Shown here piece by piece: positions 1 to 9,610 of a DNA stretch of 64,000 nt. Origin of the DNA: Lithobates sylvaticus (lineage: Eukaryota; Chordata; Amphibia; Anura; Ranidae); the NCBI GenBank assembly GCA_028564925.1, contig CM053027.1:242112649-242176648 (forward strand). The letters run 5' to 3'. Position 1 is the stretch's first letter. Each line of letters opens with the position of its first letter. The notes under the pieces are model-generated. The model saw only the letters and a program-made list of their open reading frames with translations, was not told the origin of the DNA and did no database searches. A program made the position numbers and the translations under genes.

Positions 1-106
1 ATGTCATGTGTAGAGATCAGTAGGGAGTGCTCATTGTAATTTTTAAGATTTGCGATTTTATATACTTAGACATGGAATTCTTACTTTTGAAAAGTGACAT
101 CTACAT

Positions 107-379
107 CAGGTTTTCTCAACCTTTTCAAAACAGGAGAACCCTTTAAATACCTTTTTGATCTCAGGGAACCCTTGCTAAAAATTACTGTATCTACAGCTCA
201 TGATACATTAGTGTGATGGTCAGTGAGAAGAATGCTCCTTGTGGTCATTGGGAAGAAATACCCCCTTACAGATAGATAAGTTCCTACTGACACCATTGAT
301 CCTATCTGACAGGCAGAAATTGCTCATTGCTCAAGGAACACCTATTAACTTCTGGAGGAACCCTAGTTGAGAAACCCTA
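107..379. mobile_element. Small hAT-like non-autonomous element
   Basis: The ends are inverted: CAGGTTTTCTCAACC on the left and GTTGAGAAACCCT on the right. The same terminal pattern (tctcaacc...ggttgaga) is seen in the hAT element at 42216-42399. No convincing 8-bp target duplication remains, so this copy is old. Confidence 0.55.
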
Positions 380-1532
380 ATATAAATACATATGTATTGG
401 CTTTTGAAGCCATTTTCATCCCACATACAGGATTTCAGGTAGGCTAGTCTGTAGCCCAAAAAGGGGCACATTTATTGCACCTATCCTCATTTTCATAGTA
501 TACAGTAGCTTATTTAACCACATTAATTTGCCAATATTACTACAGGCAAAAAGAAAGAGTAGATGTGTGCACACATATATGTGCACATGTGTGTTTGTAT
601 ATAAAACATGCATGAAAAACTTCTATCTGACCTCTCACCTGCTTACACAGTAACAAATGGGACATATTGACATTATCGTCAGCCTATTGCTCGTAGGTAC
701 ACTGTTGCCCAACTGCCCAGTTAGTCTGATTTGCATTTAGGCTTTCATTATACAGCTGCCAGCAGCCTGAATTACTTTCCTAAATTTGCATGAAATCTGA
801 ATTCTAAGAAGCTGCTATGCAAGCTGAACAAACCAAGGCTGCTCTAATCTTTACACTACGAAGTCAATTTGCAAGAGAAAAACGTGCATTAATGTCCCCC
901 GCAGCGAGAAGGGGAAAAGGTTTAATATATTTTACTTTAATTCTGAATTATCATAAGCCCGACACAAACAATTACGAAGTGTGGAGAAAAGGCTTCCGTG
1001 TTTTGGATACGAGCTGGCTCAAGATGACACCTTGGTAAATGCGATTTGGACAAATTACACAGACCTACGTCTATGTATTTATTTTTACATTTTCCTCCAC
1101 TTTGTTCAGAGAATTGCCAGAGCTGCCACTGCCATTATTACTGAAATCTTTTAGCGTGATTAATACATTTACACATCAAAATAGAAAAACTGTGCTTCTG
1201 TATGAAGGAAAAAAATATATTTGTTAAAATATTTGACCTGTAATAGGAAGAGACGCTTGTTAAACACGCTGCTTCTTTAAGTCCCAGCCAACCTCAACTT
1301 AAAGCAGTATTAAACACAAAAGCAAACATGTATTAAATTGCAGCTTACCAATTTTTAGATGTGAGGATTGCATTAGTTTTTGTTTTTAGGCTTTCTTTCC
1401 CTAATTTTCACCTGGTTATCCAGTCAGTAAGTCTGTTTTTCTAAAAGAACAAGCTCTCTTGCAGATGTAGCAGTTACAGTGTTAAGAAATCATTTACCAC
1501 TGACAGAAGTGCTTACAATGATCAGCTTTTAT

Positions 1533-1740
1533 TTAAGTTAAACCCCCGGATTAACAATGCTACTGTCCAAATCATCCAGAGAGGGGGCACTCTAATATAG
1601 GAGGTGTGTAACTGGCCAGATCACCAGGTGAAAGCAGAGGGGTAAAGCCTCAAAAAAGAAAACAAATGCAGCCACTGCATCTACTGATTGGTAAGCTGCA
1701 ATATATCACATTTTGGGTTTTTAGTTTAGTGTCGCTTTAA
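1533..1740. mobile_element. TTAA-bounded repeat fragment
   Basis: The right end is clear: GTTTAGTGTCGCT followed by TTAA (1737-1740), preceded by GCTGCAATATATCAC. Similar right ends occur near 9545-9610 and at 27035-27085. The left limit at TTAA 1533-1536 is a guess. Confidence 0.4.
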
Positions 1741-1801
1741 AGTGAACCTGTGGCAAGCCAATACATACCATTTGCATACATAAGCATTACAATATCTTTA
1801 A
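1741..1801. mobile_element. Left-end fragment of a TTAA element, squeezed between two TTAA sites
   Basis: The segment starts AGTGAACCTGTGGC directly after TTAA 1737-1740 and stops at TTAA 1798-1801, where another element begins. It looks like the left terminus of a piggyBac-like element that was itself interrupted or trimmed. Confidence 0.35.
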
Positions 1802-2200
1802 AGCTGAACCCCAATTTTTCCTTCAGTTTTGCACAGTGGTACATGCTCCTCTCCTGTGATGAAATTGCTTACTCATTTACCTGCACACTGTCAGCTTTTT
1901 ACAATGTGCATGAAAAGATGGAGCAAGTTGGACAGAGCCTGCCATAGCCCTTTCCTACCCTGCCTGACTGTCCCTGGCCTGCCCCTTTCTATCATTGGAT
2001 TTCAGTTCTCTCAATCATGGAGGCTCAGAATTACATGTGGGCATTACCACAGTTACCACAGTTTCCGGATTTTAGAAAGATATTTTAGAGAAGCACAGAA
2101 ACCCAGGGATGAAATCACTGGGTATACAATAAGGTATGTTATGAAAAAAAAAAAAATTCCAAAAATTTCATTAACATTTTGATCTGAACCTGCACCCAAA
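1802..2200. mobile_element. TTAA-type repeat, family also present at 14928
   Basis: After TTAA 1798-1801 the sequence reads AGCTGAACCCCAATTTTTCC and then CTTCAGTTTTGCACAG. The same block recurs at 14928 onward (AGCTTAAATCCAGCC, CTTCAGTCTTGCACAG, then TGCTTACTC). The right boundary is uncertain. Confidence 0.45.
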
Positions 2201-2827
2201 CTCTAAGTAAATAGTAGACTTACAGAGCTTGTTTTAAAATTATTAACTCCTGGGTCCAAGAAAAGCAACATATTTTGTATTAACAAACCTATATTTTTCT
2301 CCAAAAAGGATAGATTTTAATCCATAAAGTTCAGATATAAATTGACTTGGACTTAACCAATAATATATTTTGTCAGAACAAGCATCCATCTATTACAAAA
2401 AAAATAAAGCTTTTACTACACAGAATTTACATATAGTCCGCTCCTGGAACTAAAACAGCAATGTATTTAGAAAAAAGGCCTATATTGATTCTCCAGGACA
2501 TACCGTTTTTGGTATATGGAGTTTGGAAATAGATTACAAGGCGATATTGGTTTGGACATCCATTGAGACAACAACTGTGCTTCCAACACAGGATGAGTTG
2601 TGGAACTACAGACCTCTCATTATAATCAACTATTACTGCTTAACAAGACATTTTTGCATTTCAATTTGCTATGATTTTCTAAATTGAACAAAATAAAAAA
2701 AGGGACACCTGTTGCAGTGATAACTAAAATAGAAAATACTTAACTTATGGGAAATTTCTACTTACGACCTGTTCTGTCTCCAGGACAGTAAGTTAGGGGA
2801 AATTTTCTAGACAGATCTTTCCTCTTA

Positions 2828-3212
2828 TGCCGCGTACACACGATTGGAAATTCAGCCAGCAAAAGACCGATGAGAGCTTTTGGTCGGAAAATGCGACCGT
2901 GTGTATGCTCCATCGGACTTTTGCTGACCTCCAGCCAGCAAAAGATTGAGAGCAGGTCAATGTTCCGATCGGAAACTCTAATCGTCTGTAGCAATTCCGA
3001 CGTGCAAAATTCCTACGCATGCTCGGAAACATTTCGAGGCATGCTCTAAAGCATTGAACTTAATTTTCTCAGCTCGTCATAGTGTTGTACATCACCGCGT
3101 TCTTGACGGTCGAAAGTTCAGCGAACTTTTGTGTGACCGTGTGTATGCAAGACAAGCTTGAGCGGAATTCCGTCGGAAAAACCAACCAAGATTTTTCTGT
3201 GTGTACGGGGCA
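2828..3212 (+). mobile_element. Harbinger-type MITE, family A, copy 1
   Basis: The 385-bp element starts TGCCGCGTACACAC and ends GTGTGTACGGGGCA, so the termini are inverted repeats. It is flanked by TTA on both sides (2825-2827 and 3213-3215), the 3-bp duplication typical of PIF/Harbinger. It encodes nothing. A second copy in reverse orientation lies at 42957-43346. Confidence 0.75.
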
Positions 3213-3550
3213 TTAGAGATAGCAAATAATTTACCCTAAAGAGTAACAAAAAATGTTTAACTATATAGCTTTGTGAATAGTTACCACGAAAATCCATACC
3301 GCCTCCCAAATTTTGCCATCCCAAAAACCCAATAGAGGTTATAATCATTCCCTACTCTATTCCAAGCTATTGAAAAAAAACAAGAACTTATTAATAAGAA
3401 TAGCTTTCTCTAGTAAGAGGCTGAAACTAGCTCTGGTTGCTAAAGACAATGCCGGTTTTTCAGAAATTTTGTTAAATTAAGTATTGTGAGGATGTCAGCA
3501 CAGATGCTTTCTGGAATTGGTACTTTGGTTCATTTGTCAAATTTGGTTAC

Positions 3551-3685
3551 CTGCCTCTCTGACATAACATAAAGGTATGTGTTGTCAGAGGAAAAAGCAA
3601 TGTCTCTTAGAATGGGACTTCCATCTCTCATCACCGGTACCACTTCATACTGAATGCCACCATATGGAGGACCATCTGCACGAAT
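3551..3685 (-). CDS. PLXNA2: Plexin-A exon (PLXNA2-like), end of the sema domain
   Basis: The minus strand reads 45 codons in one phase-0 block. It begins [16 protein letters not shown] and ends [11 protein letters not shown], with the middle reading [12 protein letters not shown]. It is preceded by a pyrimidine-rich tract and CTCAG, and followed by GTAACC, so both splice sites are intact. Class A plexins are single-pass receptors for semaphorins. This segment is the C-terminal blade region of the extracellular sema domain, just before the cysteine-rich PSI domain (VTRVPVESC... in the family). From memory, IRADGPP...GGVQYE...[12 protein letters not shown]...YLYVMSERQ is PLXNA2, whereas PLXNA4 reads KIRVDGPRG...GPVLRDMAFS and PLXNA1 reads ILVDLSNPGG. 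I infer PLXNA2. The next exon downstream would lie below position 1 and the preceding exon above 64000; neither is visible here. The reading frame is undamaged, so this is probably a functional exon. Confidence 0.88.
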
Positions 3686-4055
3686 CTGAGAGGAAAAAAA
3701 AAACGCTCAATTAATTTTTTTATCCCTTTAAAACAATTAAAAGTGAATTCAAGCATTGTCTAGACATTTATTAGTATTTGTAGAAACTACTTTTCTAAAT
3801 ATTATATTATAGCTTAATTTATTAATTTATAATTCTCATCTTTTCAATAGAACTTAAACATTCTTCATAAGTACTGGTTTATTATAATCTATGATGACCC
3901 ATAATGATTCATTATTAACTCCTTGTTGATTGACAGCAATTTTGTTAATAGTATACAAGATTTAAAACCATAATTAACATATTTTAAGGGCTAGATGTGT
4001 TTCATCTATGCTGATTACATTTTATTAACACAAATATTTTTGATCAATCATTTCA

Positions 4056-4585
4056 GGTGTGAATGGGGAGCAGGTGTGTTAAATTTGGTGTTATCGCTCT
4101 CACCTTGACACCTCAAGGCAAAGAACTCTCTGAGGATTTGAAAAAAAGAATTGTGGATCTACATAAAGATGGCCTAGGCTATAAGAAGATTTCAAAGAAA
4201 CCCTGAAACTGAGCTGCAGCATGGTGGCCAGGACCATACAACAGTTTAACAGGACAGGTTCCACTCAGAACAGGCCTCACCATGGTCGACCAAAGAAGTT
4301 GAGTGCATGTGCTCAACGTCATATCCAGTGGTTGTCTTTGGGAAATGGACGTATGAGTACTGTCAGCATTTGGGTTGAAGGGGTGGGGGGGTCAGCCTGA
4401 CCATATGCCGCACAATGCATCAAATTGGTCTGCATGGCTGTCATCCCAGAAGGAAGCCTCTTCTAAACATAATGCACAGGAAAGCCCGCAAACAGTTTGC
4501 TGAAGACAAGCAGACTAAGGACATGGATTACTGGAACCATGTCCTGTGGTTTGATGAGACCAAGATAAACTTATTTGGTTCAGAT
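4056..4585 (+). pseudogene. Broken Tc1-type transposase, ends missing
   Basis: Plus-strand fragments read GKELSEDLKKRIVDLHKDGLGYKKISK (N-terminal helix-turn-helix) and, at 4415-4590, MHQIGLHGCHPRRKPLL...KARKQFAEDKQTKD then NHVLWFDETKINLFGSD, which holds the first aspartate of the DDE site. The frames between these blocks are disrupted by stops and shifts, and the CCATATGCCGC region is rearranged. No terminal inverted repeats flank it, and the catalytic C-terminal half is absent. It is closely related to the longer copy at 61871-63692, which keeps its ends. Confidence 0.88.
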
Positions 4586-4695
4586 AGACATTTCCTCTCT
4601 ATTCATAGTCATTGGGGCGTGCAGCAACCCTTATCTCACTATTTGTATCGCTTCCCTTTTTAACTTATATATTTTGGTGATCAGATTATGATGTC

Positions 4696-4757
4696 TTACA
4701 TTTTTCACCTGAGGCCAGTCACTGCACTGGGTATATGTAAGGGTTTACAACCACTTT
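4696..4757 (+). mobile_element. Right-end fragment of the TGGTTGTAAACC TTAA-element family
   Basis: The sequence CACTGGGTATATGTAAGG then GTTTACAACCACTT matches the right end of the complete element at 57690-58166, including the preceding CACCTGAGGC block. The rest of the element is missing. Confidence 0.6.
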
Positions 4758-4792
4758 ACATAAAAATAGGTACTGTTTATTATGACCTAAAG

Positions 4793-5000
4793 CAAACTCC
4801 TAGGACCTATTTACACTTTGCGGTAATGTGCACACTATTACCGCATGCATGGCAATGCACTACAATGCAATGTGGTGTGCTGCATCGGAAAATATGCTGA
4901 ATGATATTTGAATGGACCAGCTTAACAAAACACACCTTAACACATGACAATGCACACTGACACTATGCATCTGACTGGCAAACTGTGAATGAGCATATGT
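4793..5000. mobile_element. Possible MITE fragment
   Basis: The stretch begins CCTATTTACACTTTGCGG and is rich in GCAATGCA-type alternations, resembling the class of small elements that start with a TTACACT or TTCACACT terminus. I see no matching end or duplication. Confidence 0.3.
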
Positions 5001-5233
5001 GGGCAGAACCACCACTGTTTCTAGTTTCTAGTAGGATTTGGCTAATAGACTAAGCGCACACGAACAAACAAGTTCATTATTTCTTAATGATAAAAAATGT
5101 CAATAAGGTGCAATGGGTGCATCCTGGGCTGGGACAAACTACTGTTGAAGAATCCAATCCAGCACACTTTATGTAGCACATCTGAGAGACTGAAGAGATC
5201 TCTAAGCAGCAAAGAGCAAAGTGCACAGACTAA

Positions 5234-5651
5234 GGCCTCATGTACACTGCTGCTCATAAACGGACGTTTAGGAGCAGTTGGGCATTTTTTCAGCTGCCCC
5301 TGAACTCTCCTCCATGTTATCTTATCAGCACATGTACACTGAGTCTTTCCAGGCAGTTGAGGTTAGAAGCAAAAAATTGCATTCAGGGCGGATATTCAGA
5401 GGCATTTGAAATGCCAAATGCCTATAAGAGCTTGTAAACATGGTAACTCACGTTTAGCCGCATTTCGCTTATAGGAGATTTTAATGAAGGTACATTTCTG
5501 ACCATTTGCAATGCAAAACAGGCTTCTAAATGCAAACAGGGATAAACGTGGCATGTAAACGCGTCACAATGGATCTTTTTAACTGGTGGTTACTAGCTGT
5601 CAATTTCCATCGTTCAGGAGAGGTTTTAAAACGTCCCGTGTACGTGAAGCC
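5234..5651. mobile_element. Harbinger-type MITE, family C
   Basis: The 418-bp element starts GGCCTCATGTACACTGC and ends GTCCCGTGTACGTGAAGCC, an inverted pair. It is flanked by TAA at 5231-5233 and 5652-5654. It has no coding capacity. Confidence 0.65.
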
Positions 5652-5689
5652 TAAGTGTAGTAAACATGTATTAAAAGAGGGAAATTAGC

Positions 5690-6052
5690 AACTCACATAA
5701 AGTAAGAGGAATTACGCTCATCATGGTGCTCAAAAGGATTCCCCGCTGGGGAAGACAACAAGGGAACTGTCACAATGGATCTGGATGCCATCTGCAATAA
5801 CTACGAGAGATAAAATGGCGGCACCACCTAGCGCACTTTGCTCTTATTGTCTGCCCGAGTCCTGCATTTGACATCTATGGACGCCGAATGCTGGACTTGG
5901 GAGCATGCCTGCAAGGGGAGGAGCCAAGAGAGCCCCCGGGAACCCCAGAAGACCAGTATCAGGGCCACTCTGAAAAATTAGCTGCACAGTGGAGGTATGA
6001 CATGTTTGTTATTTAAAAAAAAAAATAAAAAAATTACTTTAGTGTCACTTTA
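5690..6052. mobile_element. Right-end fragment of a TTAA element
   Basis: The end reads ACTTTAGTGTCACT then TTAA (6049-6052), preceded by an A-run and GACATGTTTGTTATTT. This is the reverse of the AGTGATAGTAAAGTCT left end at 59632. Upstream of it lies a GC-rich body (GGAGGAGCCAAGAGAGCCCC). The left limit is unknown. Confidence 0.4.
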
Positions 6053-7185
6053 AGTGATATTTTAAAACTTCCTTATCAGCTTTTGATGTGTCAGACTTTA
6101 ACTGATGAACCCTGGGTTGGATAATGCTTACATGGCCTACATCAACAGGCTAAATAACATAAAAGGTTCACATTTCACAAGTTACCTTTAAAGGATGTAA
6201 AAATAAATGTTTAATGTACTGTACATCTAAATTCAAAACTTTTTTTAATGAGAAACACAACAGAAATGAGACAGTTGATGCTAGTACCCAAGAAAAGATT
6301 TCCCCCATTTTGCTTTCAAAGTGTTTAAACACTTCCCACTTCACTGCCAAATGAAGAGCTTTGCTTTAGTTACACTTTAAATATTCTATACTATAATATC
6401 AAGACTATCGCTGCTTAAAATGTATTTTCCACTCCTATACATTAAGCTAGCTGACCATAGTCTGCTCAAATATTGCCTGATTCCTGCTGCATTGGCAGAA
6501 AGACAAACCTTGGGTGACCCTGTCAATTTCAAATCAACTAAGCCAGGTGGAAAATTATTGAAAAAATTACTGCATCCTACTGTTCACTGCCGTCTGAATA
6601 CAATACCCTACAGTAGTGATTCCTCCATCCACACTATTAGAGTAGAGGGGGGAATCAACTAATTTTCCCTGGTTAAATCAGCCAGCTGAACAAGAGAAAA
6701 TCAAGCCTTGATGGCTACTTTTACCCACCTTGTATTTGTATGTCTCTCTTTAATTCTTGCTAAATAAATGATCAATAAAAGTTATATATGCTGAATTGGA
6801 GAAGGGTGGGGAGAAGTACATTGACGGGATGGAAATTAAGTTTTTATATGAAATTAAAATAACCTTACGCTGGAAATGAACAGTGGGGGGGTCCTTTAAA
6901 CACAAATAAATTAGACTTCCCTTAAATGAACTAATTTCTTACAAACATTTCCCCATCCCAGGAGGGTCCACATGTGTGGCTCCTTGCAAGCCTTCTGGAC
7001 CCGGGCTTCATCTTAAGGAGGTGGGAACGGCAGAGATCTTTTAAAACAATTTAAGGCTATAGGGTAGAGTTCCATTTCCTGAGTGGTAATTATCAATTTA
7101 CTAATATATCACATGCACAAATGCTCACAGAATATGAGGTATTGAACATATGGATGTTTTGATATATCTTATTAGAGCCAAAAAA
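6053..7185. other. Intron sequence, no recognised feature
   Basis: A+T-rich sequence with short G-runs. I recognise no repeat ends, exon or RNA gene. Confidence 0.5.
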
Positions 7186-7186
7186 A

Positions 7187-7400
7187 AACCCTGAAGAAGA
7201 CTATGACCGAATAAGTTGAAATGCGTTGGGGTGTTCATGTGGATATCATTCTTGTAACGCACTGTCAATTGATAGTTGTACTGTGTAATAATTGACAGCT
7301 GCAATGGAACATGATTGTACACACCTGTAGCCAGAACTCATATTTTAAATCCTATTCCCTTTCTTGTACCAATTTTGTCCAATAAAGATTTTACAATTTT
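7187..7400 (+). mobile_element. Penelope-like 3' end fragment with degenerate hammerhead-like motif
   Basis: The sequence CCCTGAAGAAG...GTTGAAATGCGTTGGGG (7190-7231) resembles the CUGAUGA-stem-GAAAC(G) core found in the pseudo-LTRs of Penelope-like retroelements. It is followed about 150 bp later by CCAATAAAGATTTTAC, a polyadenylation-like end common in such elements. The CUGAUGA box is changed (CTGAAGA), so ribozyme activity is not expected. Confidence 0.4.
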
Positions 7401-8990
7401 ATACACTACATAAACTTTCTTGATTAGAATACCTAGCTGCTTAAAAAAACCCTTGGGGCAATCCTTCAATTTTTTTGAACTAATTTCTTACTTCCTTATA
7501 CTGTACCTAAACACCAGGTCCTTCAGCTGGGTAAAGAATAACTCTGTATATCCACTAAGTAGACAAGCATGTAGGGCACCCCTATTACATATTGGCTATG
7601 TAGCATCCTGAGTTATCTGACTGCCTATTGCACAATGAATTAACGACAACAGGAAATTGTGTTTTCAGTTAAATGACTATGCAGTGTAGCAGAGGTAAGA
7701 TCCTCAATACTGGTTGAACAGAATAAAAAATCCTTTAGCAGGTAAAACAGTTCTCATATATGCATTTCAACTAGGTAATAACCTGATTGCCTAGAATTTT
7801 AAGTTGTAACGCATCACTGAAGCTTAGATTAGAACAAATTTGACACATTTTGTCTACTGTGAGTCTTTAATATGCCCACAGGAAAACAGAAACAGCACTG
7901 GGAAAATGCACTAAATTGTCTAGATTCTGGCACACTATTAAAACTCCACTGCCTTTAGGCAGAAGGTGATAATTTGCATTCTGTCTGCATATGACAGGAT
8001 TTGCACTTTTAAAAGGCCATTTGACTGCAACAAGATGCTACCGTATCTGAGAGACACATTGGAGAATGAAGCTGACATGTATCAGGAGACAAGCCAGCCA
8101 AACAAACCACAGGATTTCAGTAGCCTTGTGGTCTATTGCGTCACGTATGCTGCCAAATGCTGTCCAACAAACCAGGCCCTCTGGGACTTTGTACGACCTA
8201 ACCCAAAGCAGCAATGAAATAGCAAAGAGTAACCAACAGCTTAATAGGAAGATAAATATTTCAGATTTTCCTCATGGTCTTATTCAAATTGATGGGTGGA
8301 AGCTCAGTGTTGACACATAGAGCAGATCCCTCTGTTTAAGTAATGTAAACAAGATAATTTGTCTATAGGCCCTTTTCACCTTAAGAAAGGGAACAACGAA
8401 GTTGGAAAATATCTGTATGTGAAGAAAGCTTCCAAACTTGGAGGACCACTATATATCTCTTTAGGCAAAACCTATACAGGTCCAATGGTCTGCAGACTGC
8501 ATAGCCACACTATCTAAATTAGCTGCCAAAAAACAGAAATACCCTTATGTTTGTCAAAACGCCCATGTGGTCAACTGATAGTCAGTGGCCATATGATTGC
8601 ACAAGCAAGACTCAAGTAGTAATGAAAAATACATTCTGCTTTTACCTGATCTAATGAATAATATAATTATTTGCACAAACTGAAGTCATTTTCACTTAGG
8701 CATAATCAAATTAAATCTACGTATATCTAAGTTCAATCTGAGCGATTATAGATATAAAAAAGCTTTTAAAGCATAGTCTAGGGATAATCAGGGCCTAAGG
8801 GTCTCTGAGGTACTTGTTTTTAAATATAAAATTCTAAAGGTTAAAACATTTAACAAGTGATTATTTATATATAAAGCAGACTTGGATAAGCATGTAATTT
8901 TAAAGCATAAGGTGGTGCCTGGAAAACATAAATTTAGGGGTTACTGGTAACAACTGTGCAAAAGTTAGGAGGGACTAAGGAATGTGAAAC
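7401..8990. other. Intron sequence, no recognised feature
   Basis: Mixed-composition DNA with small accidental open frames. I see no exon-like splice-bounded frame or repeat terminus. Confidence 0.5.
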
Positions 8991-9265
8991 CCACTTTCTG
9001 TGCGCATTTCCGCATCGTGCTCCAAATGCACTGGTTGTGCGATCTGCTGCAGGTGTCAATAGCCTTTTAATGACACAGGAAATGCAATGCATTACAACGG
9101 ATCCCATTACAGTGAGTTTCTAAAAGTAGTGCATGTAGTACGTTGTGCAATCCGGTGCAATTTCTGCCCAATAAAATAAATGTTCTGAAAATTGCATCGC
9201 ACTGAATTGCACAGGAATCACACAGGAACGTGGAGCGCATTCCTGTGCAATTCAGTTGTGAACAG
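8991..9265. mobile_element. MITE fragment with GTGCAATTCAG-rich body
   Basis: The CCGCATCGTGCTCC...GTGCGATCTGCTGC, TGACACAGGAAATGCAATGC and GAATTGCACAGGAATC blocks resemble the degenerate elements at 26249-26437 and 39108-39425 (TGCGATTTCC, GTGCACAGGAAC). Ends are eroded. Confidence 0.4.
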
Positions 9266-9269
9266 CCAT

Positions 9270-9610
9270 TTAAAACGTATGTAAATGCAAAAAATAAACT
9301 TCTTTTATTTGCACTTATTTAGTGTTCTAAATATACCAATGAAAGGGTTTTGTTATATCTGATTGGAAAATGCAAGAAAATAACTGCTGCCTTTGAGCTC
9401 CTGAGCAATTTGTAGTGGTATTTCAAGCAGTGCTATCAGCACTGAACAAATTTACAGCACAGACAGAACACCTTACTCCTGTTAAAAATGAGAAGAGGGG
9501 GAGGTGTTCAGTAGCCGCAAAACACTTTGTGAAGTGTGTTACTGGCACATCCAAGGACTAGTAAGTTGCAATATATACAATTTTTCCTCTTGGGTTTAGG
9601 TACACTTCAA
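9270..9610. mobile_element. Right-end fragment of a TTAA-family repeat
   Basis: The stretch ends GTAAGTTGCAATATATAC...TTGGGTTTAGGTACACTTCAA. This matches the right-end pattern at 1690-1740 with the terminal TTAA mutated. Upstream text (CAGTGCTATCAGCACTGAAC) is unclassified. Confidence 0.35.

Larger units (their letters stand above)
1..3550 (-). other. PLXNA2 intron downstream of the exon (partial)
   Basis: In gene orientation this is the intron after the exon at 3551-3685, running off the window start. It begins with the GT donor at 3549-3550 on the minus strand. I looked for the PSI-domain exon (VTRVPVESC, CGWC) on this strand and did not find it. The intron contains the mobile elements listed separately. 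The stretches 380-1530 and 2205-2824 show only A+T-rich sequence in which I recognise nothing. Confidence 0.7.

Noticed and set aside
1-3550. Search for the next plexin exon (PSI domain, VTRVPVESC / CGWC)
   Set aside because: Not found on the minus strand; presumably it lies beyond the window start.
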